Part shown: positions 1-5,758 of the stretch, piece by piece | Layout of the letters: each line of letters opens with the position of its first letter | Position numbering within the stretch: the first letter of the stretch is position 1 | Origin: GCA-003244245 sp039924425 | Lineage (GTDB): Bacteria > Actinomycetota > Actinomycetes > Mycobacteriales > Pseudonocardiaceae | Assembly: GCA_039924425.1 (NCBI GenBank) | Contig: JBDTAX010000099.1 | Span: 1 to 21,087, forward strand | Direction of reading: 5' to 3' | Length of the DNA: 21,087 nt | The notes under the pieces: model-generated | What the model was told of the DNA's origin: nothing | The model's input: only the letters and a program-made list of their open reading frames with translations | Database searches by the model: none | Position numbers and translations under genes: made by a program

Positions 1-304
1 GCTCGGCCAGCTCGACGCCGCCGAGGCGGCCGTCGCCACCTCGATCGAGACCTGGAAGCGGGGCACCGACCGGCGCGAGGGCGTGGTCGCGGACATCGAA
101 TTCGCCCGGCTGCACGTGCAGGCCGGCGAGCGCGACGGGCTCCCGCTGGCCGCCGCCGCGATCGACGACGCGACGAGGTTGCGCTCCGGGCTGGTTCGCG
201 AGCTGTGGCTGCCCTCCCTGGCCGACTCGCTGGACGCCCGGCCCAGCAGCGACGCCCGAGACCTGGCCCACCGAGCCCGCGAGCTCGCCACCGCCCGAGC
301 CTGA
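1..304 (+). CDS. C-terminal part of a probable XRE-type regulator with helical repeats (5' end outside window)
   Basis: An open frame runs from the left edge (first full codon at position 2) to a TGA at 302-304, giving about 100 residues. It is Ala/Leu/Arg-rich and helical. The ending, with LWLPSLADSLDARPSSDA followed by a short Arg/Ala-rich tail, resembles the C-terminal helical-repeat (TPR-like) part of actinobacterial XRE-family regulators; this is recalled family resemblance, not a search. No DNA-binding domain is visible because the gene starts outside the window. An internal ATG at 83 is unlikely to be the true start, since the frame is open and coding-like upstream of it. GC is high, as in the block after 3700 and unlike the next genes, so a boundary between core and acquired DNA may lie just after this gene. 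Confidence 0.6.
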   Translation, partial: LGQLDAAEAAVATSIETWKRGTDRREGVVADIEFARLHVQAGERDGLPLAAAAIDDATRLRSGLVRELWLPSLADSLDARPSSDARDLAHRARELATARA

Positions 305-364
305 CCCACCACCGCGCGCTGCTCCCCACATCTCACCCGCCGTGACAGCTATGCCGCCCGAAAG

Positions 365-399
365 GTCTTGACCGAAGACTAGTCGAGAATACATACTAT
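365..399 (+). promoter_or_regulatory. Promoter of the small protein/DUF6879/XRE operon
   Basis: A TTGACC -35 hexamer lies at 368-373 inside a GTCTTGAC box (365-372). A -10-like TACATA lies at 390-395 after a 16-base spacer; CATACT at 392-397 with 18 bases is an alternative. The spacer holds GACTAGTC (377-384), a perfect 8-bp palindrome. The same GTCTTGAC plus GACTAG arrangement recurs near 2072 and 3633. Assigned by eye from consensus and position upstream of the gene at 469. Confidence 0.5.
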
Positions 400-427
400 G
401 GTTGCGACTCAACCTAGACGCAACCAT
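398..427. repeat. 9-bp inverted repeat, candidate operator
   Basis: ATGGTTGCG at 398-406 and CGCAACCAT at 419-427 are perfect reverse complements around a 12-base centre that contains CCTAGAC. The repeat sits just downstream of the -10, where a bound repressor could block transcription. The DUF5753 regulator at the end of the same operon is the natural candidate to bind it (inference). Confidence 0.55.
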
Positions 428-468
428 TATAGCGTTGGCGCGACTCGACCACGAACGGAGCTACAGCG

Positions 469-657
469 ATGGCGGTACGACGGCTGTCCGAGTCATGTTT
501 AGACAGGATTTCGTGTCCTGACGTGTGGGAGGACGACGAATACCCCGAGGATGTCATGGTGGTGGGCAAGGTCATCGATTGCTCGCCAGTGCCACACGGC
601 CCCGACGAGGGCGTTATGCGGCTACCCAGGAACGTGATCCGCGAAGCGAATATTTAA
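469..657 (+). CDS. Small hypothetical protein, first gene of the DUF6879/XRE operon
   Basis: The product has 62 residues and starts at ATG 469 after a CGGAG-type ribosome site near 455-459. I recognise no catalytic motif. The N-terminal half is acidic with two Cys (SCLDRISCPDVWEDDEYPED) and the C-terminal half contains VMVVGKVIDC and MRLPRNVI, suggesting a compact beta-rich domain without a signal peptide or membrane segment. Only 10 bases separate it from the DUF6879 gene, which in turn overlaps the XRE regulator gene, so the three are very probably co-transcribed from the promoter at 365. By position it could be a small partner protein, as small genes often accompany DUF5753 regulators in actinobacteria, but it does not look like DUF397. 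GC is lower than in most of the window. Confidence 0.65.
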   Translation: MAVRRLSESCLDRISCPDVWEDDEYPEDVMVVGKVIDCSPVPHGPDEGVMRLPRNVIREANI

Positions 658-667
658 TATAGCCAAA

Positions 668-1210
668 ATGAATGTCGACGACCTCGTCCGCTTGATCGAA
701 AACGTGCAATTTTCCGCGTTTAGAATTGAGACGTTGCCGCAATACCTGGTTCCCCAGGAGGCGGAAGAGTTTACGTCCTGGAAGGCCGGCCATGAGCGTA
801 CGCTGCGGACTCCCGAGACCCACAAATATCTGGCCGATTTCCAGCGTGACGTCGCGCGAGGGATCCGCTGGTACCGGGTACATATTCTGGACCAGCCACT
901 GACGGCCTACCTTCGCTTCGAGCTTTGCGGCTACCTGGCCAACCAGGCGGCAGGAGAGGAGATCTATATCGTCGATCGGGACAGGCACTCCGATCTGGAA
1001 TCATTACACGAGGATTTTTGGCTCTATGACGACGAGATCGCGGTTAGGATGGCCTACGACAACGATGGTCATTTTCTGCGCCCGGAGCGGGCGAACGCCA
1101 TCGAGGGTTACCGACTGATGCGAGATACCGCGATGCGCTACGCCGAACCACTGAACAACTATTTTTCCCGCAAGAACCTCACGCAAGAGAATCTTAGAAC
1201 GATCGAGTGA
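668..1210 (+). CDS. DUF6879 family protein
   Basis: The product has 180 residues. It resembles the actinobacterial DUF6879 family along its length: an N-terminal FSAFRIETLPQY segment, a central RGIRWYRVHILDQPLTAYLR stretch, FELCGYLANQAAGEEIYIVDRD, then DFWLYDDEIAVRMAYDNDGHF. These features are recalled from the family, whose biochemical function is not known to me. There is no signal peptide or membrane segment, so it is probably cytosolic. The ATG at 668 has a poor ribosome site, so translation may depend on coupling to the gene ending 10 bases upstream. Its stop overlaps the GTG of the XRE regulator by four bases (GTGA). Genes of this family are often found beside DUF5753 regulators, as here, which supports a joint regulatory or toxin-antitoxin-like role without proving one. 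Confidence 0.8.
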   Translation: MNVDDLVRLIENVQFSAFRIETLPQYLVPQEAEEFTSWKAGHERTLRTPETHKYLADFQRDVARGIRWYRVHILDQPLTAYLRFELCGYLANQAAGEEIYIVDRDRHSDLESLHEDFWLYDDEIAVRMAYDNDGHFLRPERANAIEGYRLMRDTAMRYAEPLNNYFSRKNLTQENLRTIE

Positions 1211-2061
1211 CCGAACTATCCAATGAGCGGCGCCGCGTAGCGGAAACACTGCGCGACCTGCGAGTCACTTCCGGGCTGTCTACCACCCAACTCGCCAAGC
1301 GGCTCGACTGGTCGCAGTCCAAGGTGTCCAAGACTGAACGCGGCGTCACCCTCCCTCCGCCATCCGATGTCGAGGCGTGGGCGGTTGCGACCGGGGCATC
1401 CGCTGAACTGCGCGCAGAATTGATCGAGCTCGCCGACCAGGCAGCCACCGAGTTAATCGAATGGCGCCGTTTCTTGGCTCCCGGGCGGCGTCGGGTACAG
1501 GAGGACGTCCAGCGGCTCGAAGACGCCGCGTCCATTTTAAGAGTATTCTCCCCGAACGTGATCGTCGGACTGGCACAGATCCCGCCGTATGCTGAAGCCA
1601 TCTTTCGGATCGGCTGGGGCGGTCCGGCCGAGAACTTGAAGGACGTGGTGGCAGCCCGGCTCGCCCGTCAAGCAGTGCTTGCTAACAAGAGCAAGAGGAT
1701 TGAGCTGGTGATGGGCGAGGCCGCGCTACGCCGACGTCTCATTCCGCCGATGACGATGCGAAGCCAGCTTGAGCGACTCGCGGAACTGTCGACGCAGCCC
1801 AATATCCGCCTGGGAGTGATTCGCTTCGACGCCGACGAGCAGGTACACCAGTACCACGGGTTCGCCGTACTAGGCGATCCGGACCTAGACGACGAAGCGA
1901 TCGTGGCAGCCGAGACTCTGACGCGTGCGCTCATCGTTCGTAGAGACGCCGACGTGCGGGAGTACGTCGCGTACTTCGACGCACTCCAGAGAGCCGTCAC
2001 CGAGGGTGAGCCGTTACGGGCATTCCTCCGTGAGCTAATGGCCGACCTTTCTGCAACCTAA
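1207..2061 (+). CDS. XRE helix-turn-helix regulator with DUF5753 (Scr1-like) domain
   Basis: The product has 284 residues. Residues 10-65 form an XRE helix-turn-helix, with the recognition part TQLAKRLDWSQSKVSKTERG at 27-46. Residues from about 100 to 275 match the DUF5753 domain, including a YAEAIFR-type segment near 128-134, then IRLGVIRFDADEQVHQYHGF and the ending EGEPLRAFLRELMADL. Such proteins are typical actinobacterial regulators, annotated as Scr1-family antitoxin-like, and are often near small partner genes. The GTG start at 1207 overlaps the DUF6879 stop, indicating translational coupling. The inverted repeat at 398-427 and the GACTAG-rich promoters at 2072 and 3633 are plausible targets (inference). 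A broken paralogue of this gene lies at 3474-3623. Confidence 0.92.
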   Translation: MTELSNERRRVAETLRDLRVTSGLSTTQLAKRLDWSQSKVSKTERGVTLPPPSDVEAWAVATGASAELRAELIELADQAATELIEWRRFLAPGRRRVQEDVQRLEDAASILRVFSPNVIVGLAQIPPYAEAIFRIGWGGPAENLKDVVAARLARQAVLANKSKRIELVMGEAALRRRLIPPMTMRSQLERLAELSTQPNIRLGVIRFDADEQVHQYHGFAVLGDPDLDDEAIVAAETLTRALIVRRDADVREYVAYFDALQRAVTEGEPLRAFLRELMADLSAT

Positions 2062-2071
2062 AACGTTCTTA

Positions 2072-2106
2072 GTCTTGACAAGAAACCTAGGTTAGGACTA
2101 GACTAG
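2072..2106 (+). promoter_or_regulatory. Promoter downstream of the XRE gene
   Basis: TTGACA at 2075-2080, within GTCTTGACA, is a perfect -35. TAGACT at 2099-2104 is a good -10 after an 18-base spacer. The -10 area carries two overlapping GACTAG copies (2096-2101 and 2101-2106), with another at 2129-2134, plus CCTAGG at 2086-2091. The first likely gene downstream is the zinc-ribbon gene at 2383, which implies a leader of about 270 bases. Confidence 0.55.
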
Positions 2107-2224
2107 CCTTACCAAGGTAAACATGGCAGACTAGAAGGACCTCCGGTAGGCAGCGCAACGCGCTAGCCTGCGGCTGATACCACTACGGGGCGTCGATCTA
2201 ATAAGCTAGCTGCAACAAGCAGTG

Positions 2225-2368
2225 ATGGCGGCCGACCGAGCCGATGATGTTCGCTGGCGCGGTCGGGGAATCACCGACGCTGGATCGACCGGGCACGACG
2301 CCTCCACCGAGGAACCAGATTCACGCCTTCAGCGCGCCGCAAGCGACACGCTGCCGTTCGTTCAATAG
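2225..2368 (+). CDS. Possible small ORF in the leader before the zinc-ribbon gene
   Basis: ATG 2225 (or GTG 2222) to TAG 2366-2368 gives 47 residues, charged and ending SDTLPFVQ. It stops 14 bases before the next ATG, so the two could be co-translated. The ribosome site is weak and I recognise no family, so it could equally be non-coding leader. Apart from this and the promoter, I see nothing in the gap 2062-2382. Confidence 0.2.
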   Translation: MAADRADDVRWRGRGITDAGSTGHDASTEEPDSRLQRAASDTLPFVQ

Positions 2369-2382
2369 AGAGACATGCAAAG

Positions 2383-3528
2383 ATGTCACCTATTTGCGGA
2401 TCTGCCGTACTAAGCTCGCTCAGCATCGAGCGTCCGATACAAGGCGCGCAGGAATGTTTCCGTGAAGTCGGTGGTGACTGCGCCATCACTAGCGTCGGCA
2501 AGTTTCGGAACGGGTCACCGAAAGCCTGGTGCCAAACACATGCACGGGTGGTCCGGCCGGCTGTCGACAACACATGTCCAGACAAGGAGCTTGCTCTCAA
2601 GCTGAAGTGCTTGTCGCTCGATTTGGATCGGTACTCTGGCGGGATTGGGATATGGGGATCGCTACCGCCAGCGATTGACACGGCCAACGCCAACGTGGAC
2701 GAGGAGAGCCTGCTCCGAGGTGTCCATGTGCATGCTCGCCCGGATCTCATATCCAGCAAGGAAGTAGACAATACTTACGACGTCGTTGCGCTGTATAGCG
2801 GCAGCACGCTAGTCGTCACGCTCGATACCGCGTCATCGACAGCTCTCGTACAATCACGAATAGCGGGAATCGGGTCCTCGTTGATCAGCTGCCCGCGATG
2901 CGGCGTCGAGCACATTGACGAAGGCTGGTTTGCCGTTGTTCCTCATCGAAAACATCAATGCATGGGCTGTGGTCGCGAGTTTTACGACAAAACCGCAAGC
3001 AGTGGAAATACGGTCGAGACGCGAATCGCAGGGCTGTTCCCGCAGCGTCGTTGCCCAAGAGTATGCCCGAACAGAGAAATCAACCTTACTCAGCACCTCG
3101 ATGCCGGGCGGCACATCAGGGTCTGGGGCACGCACGAAGCTATCGTTTGGACCGCCGAACGACCCGAAGAGACTGGTATGTATGTGCACGTCTATGACCG
3201 ACATGGCGACTATGTCGTCGATGAAACGTTCGATCGGGTGATCTTGCGCGGTGCGGAACTCAACGCTGACCAGGTTCGACTGCTGATGCTACAGAAAAGT
3301 CTCAATCACTTGAATGGACGGATTCGAGCTCTGCGCTGCCAGCACTGTGCCACGGGCTTATGCTCTTTCGGCGCAGCGGCGGTAATTCCCTCGTGCAGCC
3401 ACAAGTGCCAGAAGTGCGACAAGATCACGACAACGCATAAGAAGCTCGTGATCAATCCTCTCGAATCCTTGGAGGCAGCCGCTTCAACGCCGACGAGCGG
3501 TCGCACCAGCGCCACGGCTACTCGGTGA
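2383..3528 (+). CDS. Unrecognised Cys-rich zinc-ribbon protein
   Basis: The product has 381 residues and I cannot name its family. Two clear Cys clusters suggest zinc ribbons: CPRC at 170-173 paired with CMGC at 193-196, framing the motif GWFAVVPHRKHQC, and CQHC at 319-322 plus C327 paired with C338, C342 and C345. Further Cys occur at 5, 25, 33, 50, 65 and 76, some of which could form another metal site. There are no membrane segments. The ATG at 2383 has only a weak AGAG-type site upstream. The last 15 or so residues (AASTPTSGRTSATATR) are low-complexity and come from reading the remnant of a DUF5753 gene in another frame, so the original C-terminus was probably lost at a junction near 3470. 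GC is lower than in the flanking blocks. Nucleic-acid binding is a reasonable guess from the ribbons, no more. Confidence 0.65.
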   Translation: MSPICGSAVLSSLSIERPIQGAQECFREVGGDCAITSVGKFRNGSPKAWCQTHARVVRPAVDNTCPDKELALKLKCLSLDLDRYSGGIGIWGSLPPAIDTANANVDEESLLRGVHVHARPDLISSKEVDNTYDVVALYSGSTLVVTLDTASSTALVQSRIAGIGSSLISCPRCGVEHIDEGWFAVVPHRKHQCMGCGREFYDKTASSGNTVETRIAGLFPQRRCPRVCPNREINLTQHLDAGRHIRVWGTHEAIVWTAERPEETGMYVHVYDRHGDYVVDETFDRVILRGAELNADQVRLLMLQKSLNHLNGRIRALRCQHCATGLCSFGAAAVIPSCSHKCQKCDKITTTHKKLVINPLESLEAAASTPTSGRTSATATR

Positions 3529-3623
3529 TTGAGCACTTGGGCGGACCGTGGCTCGCCGACACGGAGGGTGAGCCGTTGCGGGCGTTCCTCCGCAAGCTGA
3601 TCGCCGATCTTCCGGAAGGCTGA
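3474..3623 (+). pseudogene. 3' remnant of a second DUF5753 regulator gene
   Basis: In the frame ending at TGA 3621-3623 the DNA reads RFNADERSHQRHGYSV and later TEGEPLRAFLRKLIADLPEG. These match RFDADEQVHQYHGFAV (from residue 206) and TEGEPLRAFLRELMADL of the intact regulator at 1207-2061. About 50 residues between the two blocks are missing, and everything upstream, including the helix-turn-helix, is gone. The promoter after it also resembles the one after the intact gene, so the original unit was probably regulator followed by promoter followed by lasso cluster. It overlaps the zinc-ribbon reading frame up to 3528. Confidence 0.8.
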
Positions 3624-3632
3624 GCCTTCCTA

Positions 3633-3666
3633 GTCTTGACAATGAGTCGATACTTCCGACTAGCTT
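3633..3666 (+). promoter_or_regulatory. Promoter of the lasso-peptide cluster
   Basis: TTGACA at 3636-3641 within GTCTTGACA is a perfect -35. A -10-like TAGCTT follows at 3661-3666 with a 19-base spacer. GACTAG overlaps the -10 (3658-3663) and CTAGAC lies further down at 3689-3694. The surrounding 80 bases resemble the end of the intact XRE gene and its downstream promoter (2002-2081 versus 3565-3642). Confidence 0.55.
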
Positions 3667-3710
3667 AGTCTCGCCTAATTGGACAACGCTAGACTTGAAA
3701 GGAGCGCGTC

Positions 3711-3854
3711 ATGAAAGACACGGGGGAGAAACCCGACAGCCCAACCAGCAGTAGTTACGAAATGCCGAGCTTGATCGAGCTAGGTTCGGTCGTGGAGCTG
3801 ACGCGGGGCTCCGGCGCCGTGGATCCTACGGGCATTCAGCAGTGGTACAACTGA
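3711..3854 (+). CDS. Lasso peptide precursor (A protein)
   Basis: The product has 47 residues and starts at ATG 3711 behind a strong AAAGGAG (3698-3704). The leader contains YEMPSLIELGSVVELTRG, which fits the actinobacterial lasso leader pattern YxxPxLxxxG plus a Thr two residues before the core. Cleavage after Thr-Arg gives a 15-residue core GSGAVDPTGIQQWYN. In lasso peptides the core N-terminus is joined to an Asp or Glu at position 7, 8 or 9. Here the only acidic residue is Asp6, which is not a canonical position. Downstream genes encode an RRE protein and a leader peptidase of the same pathway, so the class is secure even though the cyclase is broken. The gene itself is intact and well placed for expression. 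Confidence 0.85.
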   Translation: MKDTGEKPDSPTSSSYEMPSLIELGSVVELTRGSGAVDPTGIQQWYN

Positions 3855-3864
3855 GCTGGCTCCG

Positions 3865-4122
3865 GTGATCTTCTTTGGTCAGCTCGCGCAGACGCGGGGA
3901 CCCCGGCACCGCCATGTGCTCAGCGAGCTGCTGACCGGCTCCCGGCTGGCCAGTCTCGGCCTGCTCGACGACGCCGCGGTGCGCGCCGATCTGGCCCAAG
4001 GCGTCGCCGGGTTGCCCATCCCGCTCGCCGCGCTGGACCAGGTACTCGGCGTCGAGCTGTGGCTGCGCACCCTGCCTGCGCCACATGACCCTGCGTCGCA
4101 TCGAGAGCGTGCTCATGCCTGA
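3865..4122 (+). pseudogene. Remnant of lasso cyclase (asparagine synthase-like C protein)
   Basis: An open frame of 85 codons from GTG 3865 holds only the tail of a lasso cyclase: LLTGSRLASLGLLDDAAVRA, then GLPIPLAALDQVLGVELWLRTL, which resembles the C-terminal end of these roughly 600-residue proteins. The ATP-binding asparagine-synthase core and the N-terminal amidotransferase-like domain are absent. The first residues, VIFFGQLAQ, may be the original N-terminus joined in frame to the tail by a large internal deletion (inference). There is no good ribosome site. The frame begins 11 bases after the precursor and overlaps the RRE gene by 8 bases, as expected for the ancestral A-C-B1 order. It cannot cyclise a lasso peptide. 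Confidence 0.8.
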
Positions 4123-4387
4123 GTACCAGATGAGCGCGTCGGTGCACGTGGTGCCGACCAGTGACGGCTCGCTGATGCTGCTGGAGACCCGCGCCGGGAT
4201 GATGTTCCGTCTCAACCACACCGGCGCCACCGTGTGGAACGCGCTGGGCACGCACGGCGGCGACGTCGCGCTGGCCGCGCGGGCGGTGGCGCAGCGCTAC
4301 GGCACGCCCTTTCACCAAGTCCTCACCGACACCCGGCTGCTGGTTGGGAAGCTGACTAACGCCGGCCTGCTGGAGCACACCCGGTGA
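4115..4387 (+). CDS. Lasso peptide RRE protein (B1, PqqD-like)
   Basis: The product has 90 residues and fits the PqqD-like RiPP recognition element that binds the leader and delivers it to the peptidase and cyclase. Recognisable features are the beta-strand region VHVVPTSDGSLMLLETRAGMM, then FRLNHTGATVWNAL, an acidic/helical segment around VAQRYGT, and the final helix that ends in LTNAGLLEH. ATG 4115 is preferred because of a GAGAG at 4102-4106; ATG 4130 is an alternative that fits family length equally well. It overlaps the cyclase remnant by 8 bases and the peptidase gene by 4 (GTGA). No lesion is visible. Confidence 0.85.
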   Translation: MPEYQMSASVHVVPTSDGSLMLLETRAGMMFRLNHTGATVWNALGTHGGDVALAARAVAQRYGTPFHQVLTDTRLLVGKLTNAGLLEHTR

Positions 4388-4908
4388 GCACGCCGATGGC
4401 TGTCGAGCCCTGCGCCGGGAGAATTCCCGTAAGGCGGTGCGCGGTGGCCTGGGCCGTCGTGGCGAGCGTGACCCTCGCGCTACGGGCACTGCGCTTTCAG
4501 CGCATCGAACAACTGGCCCGCCTGCTGAACCGCCAGGCAATGCGAGAGGCCACCGTGCTCGAAGTGAGTGCTCTACTTGAGGCGATCGACCAGACCAGCC
4601 CGTGGCTACCGGCCCGGGTCGCCTGCCTGGAACGATCCCTCGCGGTCGTCCTGTGGTGCGGGCTGCGGCGCCGATCGGTGCGCTGGCGCTTGGGCGTGCG
4701 GACCCCGCCGTGCGCTGCGCACGCGTGGATCGAGATCGCCGGGCACCCGGTCGGCGAACTTGGACCCGTTCAGTCGTATCTGCCCATCCTCACCATCGAC
4801 ACTCCCCGTCAGGAGGACAGGTGTCCCTCGCCCACGACCTCGTCACCGAGGCGGCCGCCGCCCTCGACTACGAGAGCTACGTCCGACAGCCCGACGGATC
4901 GGCGCTGA
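4384..4908 (+). CDS. Lasso peptide leader peptidase (B2, transglutaminase-like)
   Basis: The product has 174 residues. The fold is that of the lasso B2 cysteine protease, which removes the leader. Catalytic Cys is C81 in ARVACLERSLA, His is H113 in AAHAWIE, and E125 lies 12 residues after the His, where McjB has its Asp. The family-like part ends near YLPILTI at 132-138. The last 36 or so residues (rich in Pro, Ser, Thr and Arg) overlap the methyltransferase start at 4821 by 88 bases in another frame, so they are probably not functional and suggest that the original stop was lost. The GTG start overlaps the RRE stop by four bases. The enzyme core appears intact, but without a cyclase it would at best release a linear peptide. 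Confidence 0.82.
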   Translation: MSTPMAVEPCAGRIPVRRCAVAWAVVASVTLALRALRFQRIEQLARLLNRQAMREATVLEVSALLEAIDQTSPWLPARVACLERSLAVVLWCGLRRRSVRWRLGVRTPPCAAHAWIEIAGHPVGELGPVQSYLPILTIDTPRQEDRCPSPTTSSPRRPPPSTTRATSDSPTDRR

Positions 4909-5663
4909 CGCAGAGCACCGCGCGGGACACCATCGTGCGCATGTGTCGGATGCTGGAGCCGCAACCGGGAATACGGGTGCTCGAGGTCGGCACCGGTAGC
5001 GGCTACACCGCAGCGCTGCTCGGCCGCGCCGCACCTGCTCCCCGGTGCCTGGGTTGAGCAGGCCGCTGACCGGGCGGTGATCGTCACGCCGGTCACGGTC
5101 GCCCCGATCGCCCAGGCCCACCTGCTCCTGCGCGTTGACCTGCACCACGGCCGAGCGATCCCCCGCGACGTCCATGCCGGCGGGTTCATCGAGATGCGCC
5201 CAGAGGTGATCACCGAGGTCGCCGTGCCCATTCGGTACCGCGACGCGCTCGATGGCGGGGGGACCGCGTGGGTGAGCGCACCAACAGTGCGTGGTGACCC
5301 CGAACGCGCCCACCACGCCGTACGGATGATCGCCGAGGGGCGCTCGGTTCCGAGTCCGCTCGATGACGACTACCTGGCGCGCAGTGCGTTCTCCGGCTAC
5401 CTACTACGCCCGTCAACCCCACGGGCTGGCTTCCGCCGGATTCAGCGGTGTCGGGCCCGGCAGCGCCTCGGGCATCGGGCTCGTGCTCGCCGACTCCGCA
5501 GCGATCCTCCGACCTCGGGACATTCTCGTCGCCGGCACCGGGCAGACCGAGGAGTCGCTCCGTGCCCTGCTCACAGAATGGATGCAAGGCGGGCGACCGG
5601 ACCACACTACAGCCGATCCTCACCCCAGAGCCAGCGGGCTTCGCGGTCGAGGTACGAGCGTAG
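4821..5663 (+). pseudogene. PIMT-like methyltransferase of the lasso cluster, disrupted
   Basis: GTG 4821 follows a perfect AGGAGG (4811-4816). The first 78 codons end at TGA 5055 and contain a PIMT-like start and SAM-motif region, RVLEVGTGSGYTAALLGR. Homology then resumes in another frame (PGAWVEQAADRAVIVTPV, later AGGFIEMRPEVITEVAVPIR) from about 5035 to 5400, shifts again near 5400 (GIGLVLADSAAILRPRD), and shifts a third time near 5600 to finish as ILTPEPAGFAVEVRA with TAG at 5661-5663. Most of the SAM fold after motif I is missing, so an internal deletion of roughly 60-70 codons plus two frameshifts have killed the gene. Family knowledge: PIMT-like enzymes in lasso clusters methylate an Asp side chain, giving aspartimide (lihuanodin, cellulonodin-2). 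The missing segment and lesion points were placed by eye. Confidence 0.75.
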
Positions 5664-5758
5664 CGCTGCCCGGAGGGTCCCAGGTGTTTCCGCGCTGAGC
5701 ACACCATCCGGGCAGATGCCAATTCGGATCTTCACCCCTGGCCTGGTCAAGGGATCTG

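Noticed and set aside
2244..2465. 73-codon plus-strand frame before the zinc-ribbon gene
   Set aside because: No ribosome site, overlaps the zinc-ribbon start, and its composition gives no support.
3711..5663. Alternative reading of the cluster as a graspetide or FxLD-type RiPP because of the PIMT-like gene
   Set aside because: The YxxPxLxxxG leader, B1 and B2 proteins and the cyclase tail all fit lasso biosynthesis; no ATP-grasp or LanB-like gene is present.
5666..5715. CTGCCCGG/CCGGGCAG pair as a terminator between the methyltransferase and cupin genes
   Set aside because: The 8-bp arms are separated by 34 bases and no T tract follows; too weak to call as a feature.
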